Shown here in pieces: positions 1 to 8,831 of a stretch of DNA of 64,000 bases. Made by a program: the position numbers and the translations under genes. Origin of the DNA: CBDDKZ01 sp965230415 (GTDB lineage Bacteria > Bacteroidota > Bacteroidia > Cytophagales > JAAEPT01); assembly GCA_965230415.1 (NCBI GenBank), contig CBDDKZ010000005.1, forward strand, positions 3,720,001 through 3,784,000, in the 5' to 3' direction. Within the stretch, counting starts at the first letter, position 1, and each line of letters begins with the position of its first letter. The notes beneath the pieces are model-generated. The model saw only the letters and a list, made by a program, of their open reading frames with translations, was not told where the DNA came from and did not search any database.

Positions 1-16
1 TTAAAATGAAATAAGG

Positions 17-208
17 TTATTTCGAGAAAAAGCTTTTCTTAACAGCATCAAAAATCCATGACGCGACCATGAGGCCACAGATAATATAGACCAGTGTTTT
101 AAAGGATTCAAAGTCGATGGCTTTGGAATGGTAAAAATACCAAACTAGCACAAAACAAACGGTTAGTGCGACTTTCACCATGAAAAGCCAAGCAATTTTA
201 AATTTCAT
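17..208 (-). CDS. Hypothetical small membrane protein (63 aa)
   Basis: I do not recognise this gene. The product has two hydrophobic stretches, at about residues 5-26 and 37-54, with a short polar loop between them and a basic end, so it is probably a two-helix inner-membrane protein. The ATG is preceded by an AT-rich leader without a clear Shine-Dalgarno sequence, which is common in Bacteroidota. It diverges from the small gene that starts at about 280. The membrane pattern supports it being real, but its length alone would not. Confidence 0.5.
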   Translation of the reverse strand: MKFKIAWLFMVKVALTVCFVLVWYFYHSKAIDFESFKTLVYIICGLMVASWIFDAVKKSFFSK

Positions 209-279
209 TTTGCTAATTTAAGTTTAAAATTGCATAATTTTGCCCAATAATTTGATAAGGAGGTTTAAAGCCATTGTGT

Positions 280-444
280 ATGGAAGATAATAAGGATAGT
301 CAACAAGAAGCTCAGGACGAATGGATTCGACTGGTTCATGAAGGCACTTGCTGCGCTGCAGATGACACTCAGGAGATTGAAAAACAAGCTTTTATTGATA
401 AGCACGTTAGAGGCGAATCTAAGAAAACGCGGGAATGTCAGTAA
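280..444 (+). CDS. Small acidic hypothetical protein (54 aa)
   Basis: This open frame is too short for usual length cut-offs. It starts at ATG 280 and stops at TAA 442-444. A strong Shine-Dalgarno sequence (AAGGAGG, 257-263) lies upstream. An in-frame TTG at 274 is an alternative start with better spacing (10 nt). A possible Bacteroidota -7 element (TAATTTTG, 234-241) lies further upstream. The product is very polar, with a Cys-Cys pair near residues 24-25 and a third Cys next to the C-terminus, and has no membrane segment. Its 3' end overlaps the tail of the convergent acyl-CoA dehydrogenase gene by 26 bp. Function unknown; the Cys residues could bind a metal, which is inference only. Confidence 0.6.
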   Translation: MEDNKDSQQEAQDEWIRLVHEGTCCAADDTQEIEKQAFIDKHVRGESKKTRECQ

Positions 445-1585
445 TGTCCGCACCTAATATGAGCAAATGAATGTCGTGTGTACCTTCATAAGTAATCACG
501 GACTCTAAATTCATGATATGCCTCATTATAGGGAATTCTCCTGTAATGCCCATTGCACCCAAAATTTGCCTGGACTCACGGGCCACGTCAAGGGCCATTT
601 TTACATTATTACGTTTAGCCATAGATATTTGAGCGGTGCTGGCTTTGCCTTCATTCATAAGTTGACCCAATCTTAGACTAAGTAGTTGGGCTTTAGTTAT
701 TTCTGTAAGCATTTCTGACAGCTTTTTTTGTGTAAGCTGAAAAGAGGCAATGGGCTTACCAAATTGATTTCTTTCTTTCGCATAATTTAATGCACATTCA
801 TAGCAAGCTTTAGCCGCACCAATAGCCCCCCAGGATATTCCGTAACGGGCTTTGTCCAGACACATTAAAGGTGCTCCCAAACCGTCTTTTTCCGGAAGAA
901 TTTGATCTTCACTTATAAATACATTTTCGAATACCAACTCGCCGGTTGTACTGGCTCTTAATGACCATTTGCCTTTAATTTCGGGCGTACTAACTCCTTT
1001 TGAATTACAATCGACAATTATTCCGGTGATTCGCTTGTTTTCATTCTTTGCCCAAACAATCGCGATATCGGCTTCGGGGGAATTTGTAATCCACATTTTG
1101 GCTCCGTTTAACAAGTAGCCACCTGCTGTTTTAGTGATTTTCGTTGTTAGTGCAGAAGGATTTGAGCCAACATCAGGTTCAGTAAGCCCAAAGCAGCCTA
1201 AAAGCTCCCCGGATGCCAACCCGGGTAGGTATTTCTTTTTTTGAGATGCGGTACCAAAAGCATAGATGGGGTACATTACTAAAGAGCTTTGAACAGAAGC
1301 GGTTGATCTTACACCCGAATCACATCGCTCAATTTCTTCCATAATTATTCCATAGGCGATATGGTCCATACCTCCCCCTCCATATTCTATCGGTATGTCG
1401 GCACCAAAAGCACCCACACTTCCCAGTTTTTTGACTATTTCTGAAGGGAACTCTGCCTTTTCAGCGGCTGTTTCAATAATGGGTTCAATTTCTTTGCTAA
1501 TAAACTGGGCAATACTTCGTTTTATTAATAAATGTTCATCAGATAATAGTTGAGCAATGTCATAGAAATCGGTCATAATTACCAC
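419..1585 (-). CDS. gcdH: Acyl-CoA dehydrogenase, glutaryl-CoA dehydrogenase-like
   Basis: This is a cytosolic FAD flavoprotein of the acyl-CoA dehydrogenase family, which oxidises an acyl-CoA and passes electrons to ETF. Its 388 residues match the family length. Seen directly are the signature CFGLTEPDVGSNP near residue 131, the stretch ARYGISWGAIGAAKACYECA, and the C-terminal VITYEGTHDIHLLILG, in which Glu367 sits at the position of the catalytic base of glutaryl-CoA dehydrogenases. These resemble GcdH more than short- or medium-chain enzymes. GcdH converts glutaryl-CoA to crotonyl-CoA in lysine and tryptophan breakdown, which suits the divergent tryptophan dioxygenase next door. The true start may be the fourth residue (ATG at 1576). 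Substrate specificity is inferred. Confidence 0.85.
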   Translation of the reverse strand: MVIMTDFYDIAQLLSDEHLLIKRSIAQFISKEIEPIIETAAEKAEFPSEIVKKLGSVGAFGADIPIEYGGGGMDHIAYGIIMEEIERCDSGVRSTASVQSSLVMYPIYAFGTASQKKKYLPGLASGELLGCFGLTEPDVGSNPSALTTKITKTAGGYLLNGAKMWITNSPEADIAIVWAKNENKRITGIIVDCNSKGVSTPEIKGKWSLRASTTGELVFENVFISEDQILPEKDGLGAPLMCLDKARYGISWGAIGAAKACYECALNYAKERNQFGKPIASFQLTQKKLSEMLTEITKAQLLSLRLGQLMNEGKASTAQISMAKRNNVKMALDVARESRQILGAMGITGEFPIMRHIMNLESVITYEGTHDIHLLILGADITDIPAFS

Positions 1586-1649
1586 TATTTTGGGTTTCGA
1601 TAAAAATATCGCGAAATTTACATAGTTTACGTTACATTAATTGGAAAAG

Positions 1650-2621
1650 ATGTCTGAAAAAAAATTGGATGAAGAAGTTGTAAATTTAGTACTTCAACTA
1701 AAAGATAAATATGAAAATGTTGGTGAGAGCCTGACTGATCACCTTGAAGGCATATTGTACTCAGATTTCGTTAATTACTGGGACTATGTAGGGGTTGACG
1801 CCTTATTGAACTTACAAAAACCTAAAACGAAGTATCCAGATGAAATGATTTTTATAATCTATCATCAGATAACAGAATTGTACTTCAAGATTATTATCCA
1901 TGAATTAGAACAAATAGGGTTTAATCAGCATCTTAATGGCTCATTTTTTGTGGAAAAATTGGACCGCATAAATAAATATTTTGCACACCTAAGTGAGTCT
2001 TTTCACATACTGGTAAGTGGAATGGAAAGTTCACAGTTTTTAAAATTCCGTACTGCACTTACTCCATCCAGTGGTTTTCAGTCTATTCAATACCGGCTCA
2101 TCGAATTATGGGCTACCGGGTTTCAAAATCTTCTGAGCAAGGATATAAAAGAACAGTTTAATGATGAAAGTACTATAGAAGAAATGTTTCATCACCTGTA
2201 TTGGATGGAAGGGGCAACCGAAAAAGAAACAGGAAAAAAGACACTGACCTTAATTCAGTTTGAGGAAAAGTATGGAAACCTTATTAAACGTAAGGGGAAT
2301 GAGTTCAAAACAAAAAATTTGTGGTTCAAATATGCATCATTGCCCGAAAAAGAACAAAAGAACGACCAGCTGGTTCAGGCATTGCGTCAATTTGACGTTC
2401 ATGCAAATATAAATTGGCCCCTGGCTCATTATAAGTATGCAGCAAAATATTTGAAAAAAGACTCTTTCGTTGCCCGCTCTACAGGAGGTACTAATTGGCA
2501 ACAATATTTACCACCTAAATTTCAAAAACAAGTATATTACCCGCAATTATGGACCGAAGAAGAATTGAAAGATTGGGGGAAAAGTTGGGTTGAAAGTGTG
2601 TTTTTGACCAAAGCCGTTTGA
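1650..2621 (+). CDS. kynA: Tryptophan 2,3-dioxygenase
   Basis: This haem enzyme opens the indole ring of L-tryptophan to N-formylkynurenine, the first step of the kynurenine pathway. The family signatures are YPDEMIFIIYHQITELYFK, with the distal His at about residue 72, and FHILVSGMESSQFLKFR. The candidate axial haem His is at about residue 260 (WPLAHYKYAAKYL), followed by ARSTGGTNWQQYL, which corresponds to the GTGGS loop of the family. I chose ATG 1650; an in-frame TTG at 1641 adds only three residues. The gene is divergent from the glutaryl-CoA dehydrogenase-like gene, and the MORN-repeat gene follows after 9 bp, so those two may be co-transcribed. Confidence 0.93.
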   Translation: MSEKKLDEEVVNLVLQLKDKYENVGESLTDHLEGILYSDFVNYWDYVGVDALLNLQKPKTKYPDEMIFIIYHQITELYFKIIIHELEQIGFNQHLNGSFFVEKLDRINKYFAHLSESFHILVSGMESSQFLKFRTALTPSSGFQSIQYRLIELWATGFQNLLSKDIKEQFNDESTIEEMFHHLYWMEGATEKETGKKTLTLIQFEEKYGNLIKRKGNEFKTKNLWFKYASLPEKEQKNDQLVQALRQFDVHANINWPLAHYKYAAKYLKKDSFVARSTGGTNWQQYLPPKFQKQVYYPQLWTEEELKDWGKSWVESVFLTKAV

Positions 2622-2630
2622 TTATTCGTT

Positions 2631-4613
2631 ATGCCATTTGTGTTACATCGTCCGTATTTACTTTTTATGCTCTTGTGTTTGTGCGTGCTAAGAAACTACG
2701 GTCAGCATAAAGAGGTGAAAAAATGGTTTAATAGCTCCGATAGTACACAACAACTGAAAAAACGCTATTTCGTAAAAATTTCCGATAATGCTATAAAAGA
2801 TAGTCTATACGAGGAATTTTACCCCCATGGTACAAAAAAAATGGAGGGGCACTTCCAGAATAACAGAGCGATTGGCAAATGGGTCTACTATTTCAATGAC
2901 GGTTCTAAAAAGAGAGTTGTTGACCTTAAAACAGAAAGGGATGGTTATTGGACTTATTTTTATGAAAACGGAGGAAAAAGAAAGGAAGGTCGTTTGATTA
3001 ATAATGTAAAAGAAGGCAAGTGGAAATATTTTTATGAGAATGGTATGCCCAAAGATAGCGGAGATTACGTGGGTGGAGATAAAGATGGATTGTGGTTTTC
3101 CTATTACGAAAGTGGAGAAGTGAAGGGTAGAGCTCACTATACTGATGGAAATGGCGTATATGAGGAGTATTATGAGACTGGTGGACTCAAAATGAAGGGC
3201 GAAATAGAAAACAATAAAAGTACAGGCCTGTGGTCCTACTATTATACCGATGGAAGTAAAAAAGCACAGGGTCAGGAACTATCAGGGTTAAAAAACGGAG
3301 AGTGGGTGTTTTATCATCAATCCGGCGATACTTCCGCTTATGGCGTCTACCTTAACGGTGTTAAAAATGGTGAATGGTACTATTTTCATGAAAACGGCAT
3401 GATCATGGAAAAAGGAAGCTACCACACCGGTATGAGGGATAAAAAATGGGAATTATTTGATACAGAAGGAGGTATAGCGGGCGAAGGTAATTACATAGAC
3501 GGTACCGGAGATTTCAAAGAGTATTATGCCAATGGGTCACTCAAAAAATCGGGGTGGTATGAAAAAGGAGTGCAAGATAGTATCTGGACATATTACTACA
3601 GCAATGGAACCTTGGAAGGTGAATGTGATTTTGACAATGGTGTTGGAGACTATATAGGATATTACGAAGGAGGGCAGGTGAAAAAAACGGGTCAGATAAG
3701 GGACGGAAATTTCGTAGGCTTATGGACTTTTTATGATGAAGATGGAGATACAATTGGGGAATGTATACATATTGAGAAGGAGCTCATTATGGGTAAATAC
3801 AATAGTACCCCTACCTTAGATAGTAATAGCACTGCCTATGATCAAAATGGCAATGGTAATAGCGAAGATTCTACACTAATTAAAGACGATGAGCTTAGCA
3901 GGAAAAAATCAATATTCGGACGCATTTTTCAGTCAAACCCCTATACTAAACCTGAATTTGAATACCAGGCAAAAATATTTAGCGCGAATCCTTTTGCACT
4001 GATTTTGGGAAATTTTCCCATAAATTTGGAATATTATTCGCAACAACGTCTTGGGTATGAGTTGAATGCTACACTTGTTCGTCGCCCTTTTTGGGTCAGA
4101 GGAGCCAATATGGAAAACTATAATATATACCTGATAGGATGGTCTACCAGTATCACACAACGCTTTTATAACAAGAAAAAAGAACATGGCATGTTCTTTT
4201 TCGGACAACAGCTTAGGTATAGAAATTACGATTATTTTGCCAATATCGCTGATGATCCTGTACTTATCTCGAACCGCCTTAATGTAAGCGTAAGAGCAGT
4301 AGAGTTTCTTCTTGTGGTGGGAGACAGACTCCTCGATGAAGCTAATAGCAACGGTTTTACAGTAGATGTTTTTGCAGGATATGGTCTGGGGTACCAATTC
4401 GTATCTAAAAATTGGGATGAGTCCAACCCTAATGCAGGAGATTATAATAGCCTGTTTGTAAATGACGCACTTACTAAAAACAGTTTTGTAAGGGCGCCAC
4501 TCATCGGAGTCAACTTTGGCTATATGCTTGGGCACCGCGAATATATAGGTCAGAAAATACCCACACAATCGCGACCTGGGAGGCAGCCTTCCAAAAAAAG
4601 AAGTAAACACTAA
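2631..4613 (+). CDS. Secreted MORN/YwqK-repeat protein with C-terminal beta-barrel-like domain
   Basis: The 660-residue product begins with a signal peptide (about residues 1-24). Residues of about 60-385 are a run of roughly a dozen 23-residue repeats of the form YYENG-x-K-x-x-G-x-Y-x-x-G-x-x-x-G-x-W, the MORN_2 / YwqK-antitoxin-like repeat. A polar linker (385-440) leads to about 200 residues of alternating hydrophobic/polar segments ending in aromatic residues, which resemble a small outer-membrane beta-barrel. The repeats are expected to form an elongated beta-sheet. The gene follows tryptophan dioxygenase by 9 bp and precedes the FAD protein by 25 bp. No enzymatic motif is visible. The name YwqK antitoxin should not be read as function here. 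Confidence 0.75.
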   Translation: MPFVLHRPYLLFMLLCLCVLRNYGQHKEVKKWFNSSDSTQQLKKRYFVKISDNAIKDSLYEEFYPHGTKKMEGHFQNNRAIGKWVYYFNDGSKKRVVDLKTERDGYWTYFYENGGKRKEGRLINNVKEGKWKYFYENGMPKDSGDYVGGDKDGLWFSYYESGEVKGRAHYTDGNGVYEEYYETGGLKMKGEIENNKSTGLWSYYYTDGSKKAQGQELSGLKNGEWVFYHQSGDTSAYGVYLNGVKNGEWYYFHENGMIMEKGSYHTGMRDKKWELFDTEGGIAGEGNYIDGTGDFKEYYANGSLKKSGWYEKGVQDSIWTYYYSNGTLEGECDFDNGVGDYIGYYEGGQVKKTGQIRDGNFVGLWTFYDEDGDTIGECIHIEKELIMGKYNSTPTLDSNSTAYDQNGNGNSEDSTLIKDDELSRKKSIFGRIFQSNPYTKPEFEYQAKIFSANPFALILGNFPINLEYYSQQRLGYELNATLVRRPFWVRGANMENYNIYLIGWSTSITQRFYNKKKEHGMFFFGQQLRYRNYDYFANIADDPVLISNRLNVSVRAVEFLLVVGDRLLDEANSNGFTVDVFAGYGLGYQFVSKNWDESNPNAGDYNSLFVNDALTKNSFVRAPLIGVNFGYMLGHREYIGQKIPTQSRPGRQPSKKRSKH

Positions 4614-4638
4614 ATTAGTTACAGGTTAAGGATAACAG

Positions 4639-6216
4639 ATGAGTGAAGAAGAATTTGTAGAGTTGTATATTGATCCAAAAACTTACTATGAGGATGCCGA
4701 AGCACTCCCGCGTTTATTAAAGGAGAAAACCGGTCATACCGGAGCGCTAAAATATAAAGTGCTGAAGCGCTCAGTTGATGCCCGGAGAAAACAGGCCCTG
4801 ATCCATTTAAAAGTTAAAATTGTTCATTCACTAGACCTCAACGAAGAAGTGACATGGAATAAAGACAGGCTTATGGATGTAAGTGCTGCGCAGCAGGTAG
4901 TTGTTGTAGGGGCAGGGCCTGCGGGCTTATTTGCAGCATTGGAACTCATAGAAAATGGTTTGAAACCTATTGTGCTGGAACGTGGAAAGGATGTCCAGGC
5001 AAGGAGACGTGACCTCGCTGCCATCAATAAAAATCATATTGTAAATCCTAATTCCAATTACTGCTTCGGTGAAGGAGGGGCCGGAACGTATTCCGATGGT
5101 AAATTGTATACGCGTTCCAAAAAAAGAGGGAATGTGCAGCGTGTGTTGGAAATACTCGTAGCGCATGGAGCCAAAACAGATATTTTAATTGATACTCATC
5201 CACATATTGGAACTAACAAACTTCCGAAAATTATTCAATCCATCCGCGATACGATCAGCGAATGTGGAGGAGAGGTTGTTTTTGATGCCCAGGTAAAAGA
5301 TCTAATCATCGAATTTGGCGAAATAAAAGGGGTCGTTTATAATAATAATGACCGGGTATATGGGCGGTCTGTTATTCTGGCAACCGGACATAGCGCCCGT
5401 GATATATTTCATTTGCTAGATCAAAAGAAAGTGCTGATAGAAGCCAAGCCATTTGCTCTTGGAGTGAGGATCGAACATCAACAGTCTTTGATAGACCGAA
5501 TTCAGTATCATTGCGATCATAGAGGTCCTTATTTACCCGCAGCGCCTTATTCCCTGGTAGATCAGGTGCTTTATAACAAGGAGAAACAAGGCGTTTTCTC
5601 ATTTTGTATGTGTCCTGGAGGTTTTATCGTTCCATCGGCGACCTCACCCGGTGAGATTGTTGTGAACGGAATGTCCCCTTCTCGTCGCGATTCGAAATAC
5701 GCTAATTCAGGTACGGTTGTAACAGTCGACCAGAAAGATTTTGCTCCTTATGTAAAGTACGGCCCTTTGAGCGGAATGTATTATCAGCAGTCCATAGAAC
5801 AAAAAGCATTCGAGTATGCCAGTGGTACGCAGGCTGCTCCTGCACAACGTATGGTCGATTTTGTCAAAGGGAAAGTATCTACAAATTTACCCGAAACTTC
5901 TTATCAACCAGGCTTAGTGTCAACCCAACTGGCCGAAATATTACCCTCAAAAATTGTACACGTGTTAAGTGAAGGGGTTAAAAAGTTTGGTAAAAAAATG
6001 AAAGGATATTATACGAATGAAGCTCAATTAATAGGTGTGGAATCGAGGACTTCTTCTCCTGTGCGTATTCCTAGAGATAAAGAAAGCCTCGAACACGTAC
6101 AAATAGCAAATTTATATCCTTGTGGCGAAGGAGCCGGATATGCCGGAGGAATAATCTCCGCAGCCGTAGATGGTCAATTATGTGCCACAGCAATCAAATT
6201 AAAACTGAATAAATAG
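4639..6216 (+). CDS. NAD(P)/FAD-dependent oxidoreductase (COG2509-like)
   Basis: The 525-residue protein has a short N-terminal domain (1-85), then a Rossmann dinucleotide-binding motif VVVVGAGPAGLFAALEL at about residues 86-102. FGEGGAGTYSDGKLYTRSKK and, near residues 493-511, CGEGAGYAGGIISAAVDG (the second FAD contact) follow. This layout matches the uncharacterised FAD-dependent dehydrogenases of COG2509, which are soluble and widespread in Bacteroidota. The start ATG is close to the upstream MORN gene. Substrate and physiological role are unknown. Confidence 0.85.
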   Translation: MSEEEFVELYIDPKTYYEDAEALPRLLKEKTGHTGALKYKVLKRSVDARRKQALIHLKVKIVHSLDLNEEVTWNKDRLMDVSAAQQVVVVGAGPAGLFAALELIENGLKPIVLERGKDVQARRRDLAAINKNHIVNPNSNYCFGEGGAGTYSDGKLYTRSKKRGNVQRVLEILVAHGAKTDILIDTHPHIGTNKLPKIIQSIRDTISECGGEVVFDAQVKDLIIEFGEIKGVVYNNNDRVYGRSVILATGHSARDIFHLLDQKKVLIEAKPFALGVRIEHQQSLIDRIQYHCDHRGPYLPAAPYSLVDQVLYNKEKQGVFSFCMCPGGFIVPSATSPGEIVVNGMSPSRRDSKYANSGTVVTVDQKDFAPYVKYGPLSGMYYQQSIEQKAFEYASGTQAAPAQRMVDFVKGKVSTNLPETSYQPGLVSTQLAEILPSKIVHVLSEGVKKFGKKMKGYYTNEAQLIGVESRTSSPVRIPRDKESLEHVQIANLYPCGEGAGYAGGIISAAVDGQLCATAIKLKLNK

Positions 6217-6267
6217 CTGAAAGGATCTTTTTGCATGCTGAATTTGTTCTAAAAGAAATAACTTAAA

Positions 6268-6627
6268 ATGAAGAATACATTAGTGATTGGAGCATCAACC
6301 AAACCAGAGAGGTATGCCTATAAAGCGGCCAATAGGCTCATAGATGCCGGATATAATGTGACGTTAGTCGGAAGAAGACGAGGAGAGATAGCTGGGAATA
6401 CCATTTTGACAGGCTTTCCTCCTTTAAAAAACATTCATACGGTGACATTGTACATTGGTCCTCAAAATCAGGCCGAATGGTATGATTATATAATTGAGCT
6501 AAAACCAGAACGTATAATCTTCAATCCAGGTACTGAAAATGACGAATTTCAAAAACGCTTGGAGGCTGCTAAAATACCCTTCGAAGAGGCCTGTACACTT
6601 GTTTTGCTATCGTTAAATCAATATTAA
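6268..6627 (+). CDS. CoA-binding domain protein (YccU-like)
   Basis: This 119-residue protein is a single Rossmann-like CoA_binding_2 domain. The N-terminal TLVIGASTKPERYAYKA is the nucleotide-binding loop, and FNPGTENDEF near residue 85 is the second typical loop. A Cys near the C-terminus (EEACTLVLL) is also characteristic. Family members bind CoA or a related nucleotide, but their biological role is not established. The gene follows the FAD oxidoreductase by 51 bp and precedes gyrB, from which it is separated by 177 bp without another gene. Confidence 0.85.
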   Translation: MKNTLVIGASTKPERYAYKAANRLIDAGYNVTLVGRRRGEIAGNTILTGFPPLKNIHTVTLYIGPQNQAEWYDYIIELKPERIIFNPGTENDEFQKRLEAAKIPFEEACTLVLLSLNQY

Positions 6628-6804
6628 TGCAGTGTGACCGCGATAATTGTTCATGCCTGAATTGTAGTGTGGAAAACTAGTCCATAAATTGCCACAAGTG
6701 CATAATAAAAAAGGTTTTTAGGTGTGGATAACTTTAACAAGGGTAAGTGTTATTAGCGGATTTAAAGTGTTATTTTCGTTCAGTTAACCATAAGTATACA
6801 AAAC

Positions 6805-8751
6805 GTGTCAGATCAGCAACAAAAAGATTATTCAGCAGGAAATATTCAGGTACTTGAAGGTTTAGAGGCGGTAAGGAAACGACCCGCGATGTATATCGGT
6901 GATATCGGCATAAAAGGACTTCATCATTTGATCTGGGAAGTCGTTGATAACTCCATCGATGAAGCATTGGCCGGGCATTGTGATTCCATTATGGTCACTA
7001 TAATGGAGGATAATTCAATAAAAGTGCAGGATAATGGCCGTGGTATTCCAACCGATTACCACGAAAAAGAAAAAAAATCGGCGCTTGAAGTTGTTATGAC
7101 CGTTTTACACGCGGGTGGTAAATTTGATAAAGATACTTACAAAGTATCAGGAGGATTGCACGGTGTGGGTGTGTCTTGTGTGAATGCACTATCAAATTTA
7201 TTACAGGTAACAGTACACCGTGGTGGCAAAGTCTTTGAACAGGAATATAAGAGAGGTGTAGCGCAATACGATGTTAGGGAAATAGGAACTACCGACATAA
7301 CTGGAACAACGGTACATTTCTGGCCAGACGATTCCATATTTACGGAAATGGTTTATAAATACGAAACAGTAGCCAACCGTTTGCGTGAATTGTCTTTTCT
7401 AAATAAAGGTATTACCATTTACCTGGAAGACAAGCGAGAGCTCGATGAAGACGGCGTAACAAGAAAAGAAACGTTCTTTTCAGAGGGAGGGCTTGTAGAA
7501 TTTGTTTCTTACCTGGATAGTACCAGGGAAGCCTTATTACCTCAGCCAATTTACATGGAAAATACGGATGGAGAGGTGCCTGTTGAAGTAGGTATGTTAT
7601 ACAATACATCCTACTCAGAAAATGTATTTTCATATGTAAATAATATTAATACATACGAGGGGGGAACCCATGTGGCAGGTTTCAGAAGAGCGCTAACAAG
7701 AACGCTCAAGAGCTATGCAGATAAATCGGGAATGCTCGACAAAGTGAAGGTGGACATTACCGGTGATGACTTCAGAGAAGGTTTGACAGCTGTTATTTCC
7801 GTAAAAGTGGCAGAACCTCAATTTGAAGGACAAACCAAGACTAAGCTGGGTAATAAAGAAGCGATAGGTGCTGTCGATACTGTTGTAGGGGAGATGCTCT
7901 ATAATTTCTTGGAAGAAAATCCGAAACTGGCTAAGCAGATTATCGATAAAGTGGTTTTGGCTGCTCAGGCCAGACATGCGGCTCGCAAGGCAAGAGAAAT
8001 GGTTCAGCGAAAGAATGTACTTACTGGTACAGGGCTTCCCGGAAAACTGGCCGATTGCTCAGATAAGGATCCCGCCGTCTGTGAGATCTACCTCGTTGAG
8101 GGAGATTCTGCAGGAGGTTCTGCAAAGCAGGGAAGGGATCGGAAATTCCAGGCGATATTACCGCTAAAAGGTAAAATATTGAACGTTGAGAAAGCGCAAG
8201 AACATAAAATCTATGATAACGACGAGATTAAGAATATGATCACAGCGCTCGGTGTGAAGTTTGGTACAGAAGAGGATGCAAAGGCTCTCAATATGGAGAA
8301 ATTGCGTTATCATAAAATTATAATTATGACTGATGCCGATATTGACGGCAGTCATATCCGAACACTTATTTTGACCTTCTTCTACAGATACATGCGTGAG
8401 ATTATTGATAATGGTTATTTATACATCGCTTCTCCACCTCTTTACCTGGTAAAAAAAGGAAAAGAGTTTCGCTATTGCTGGACCGAGGAACAACGTCTGC
8501 AAGCAATAGCTGAAGTAGGCAAAGGAAAAGACGAATCGGTAAATGTGCAGCGTTACAAAGGTCTTGGTGAGATGAACCCGGAAGAGTTATGGACTACCAC
8601 CATGGACCCTCAATCACGTAGTTTAAAACGAGTTTCTATAGAGTCGGCAGCAGAATGCGACCACTTGTTCTCTATGTTGATGGGCGATGAAGTTGCTCCA
8701 CGTAGAGAATTCATTGAGAAAAATGCTAAATATGCGAAGGTCGACGTCTGA
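6805..8751 (+). CDS. gyrB: DNA gyrase subunit B
   Basis: GyrB is the ATPase subunit of the type IIA topoisomerase that introduces negative supercoils. The 648-residue product shows the GHKL ATPase motifs (EVVDNSIDEALAGHCD, DNGRGIP, GGLHGVGVSCVNALS), the transducer domain, and the TOPRIM motifs EGDSAGGSAKQGRDRKFQ (about residue 431) and DADIDGSHIRTL (about 509). It ends with the gyrase tail QRYKGLGEMNPEELW and GDEVAPRREFIEKNA. The length fits the short Bacteroidota GyrB without the proteobacterial insert. GTG 6805 is the start because the conserved N-terminus begins about 15 residues later. A hairpin terminator follows at 8796. Confidence 0.97.
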   Translation: MSDQQQKDYSAGNIQVLEGLEAVRKRPAMYIGDIGIKGLHHLIWEVVDNSIDEALAGHCDSIMVTIMEDNSIKVQDNGRGIPTDYHEKEKKSALEVVMTVLHAGGKFDKDTYKVSGGLHGVGVSCVNALSNLLQVTVHRGGKVFEQEYKRGVAQYDVREIGTTDITGTTVHFWPDDSIFTEMVYKYETVANRLRELSFLNKGITIYLEDKRELDEDGVTRKETFFSEGGLVEFVSYLDSTREALLPQPIYMENTDGEVPVEVGMLYNTSYSENVFSYVNNINTYEGGTHVAGFRRALTRTLKSYADKSGMLDKVKVDITGDDFREGLTAVISVKVAEPQFEGQTKTKLGNKEAIGAVDTVVGEMLYNFLEENPKLAKQIIDKVVLAAQARHAARKAREMVQRKNVLTGTGLPGKLADCSDKDPAVCEIYLVEGDSAGGSAKQGRDRKFQAILPLKGKILNVEKAQEHKIYDNDEIKNMITALGVKFGTEEDAKALNMEKLRYHKIIIMTDADIDGSHIRTLILTFFYRYMREIIDNGYLYIASPPLYLVKKGKEFRYCWTEEQRLQAIAEVGKGKDESVNVQRYKGLGEMNPEELWTTTMDPQSRSLKRVSIESAAECDHLFSMLMGDEVAPRREFIEKNAKYAKVDV

Positions 8752-8795
8752 CGACCTGCTTATTTACAAATTTTTGTCATTTTTAACATTAAATT

Positions 8796-8825
8796 AAGGT
8801 ACTTTAAAGTACCTTTTTGTTTTTT
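8796..8825 (+). terminator. Intrinsic terminator after gyrB
   Basis: A perfect palindrome (AAGGTACTTTAAAGTACCTT, 8796-8815) is followed directly by a T-rich tract interrupted by one G. It ends only 7-16 nt before the ppk1 start codon, so it could also affect the start of ppk1. Confidence 0.75.
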
Positions 8826-8831
8826 TGCACT

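Noticed and set aside
3933..4610. 225-codon open frame on the minus strand opposite the MORN-repeat gene
   Set aside because: The plus-strand frame has a signal peptide and regular repeats. The antisense product has no domain pattern or plausible start context.
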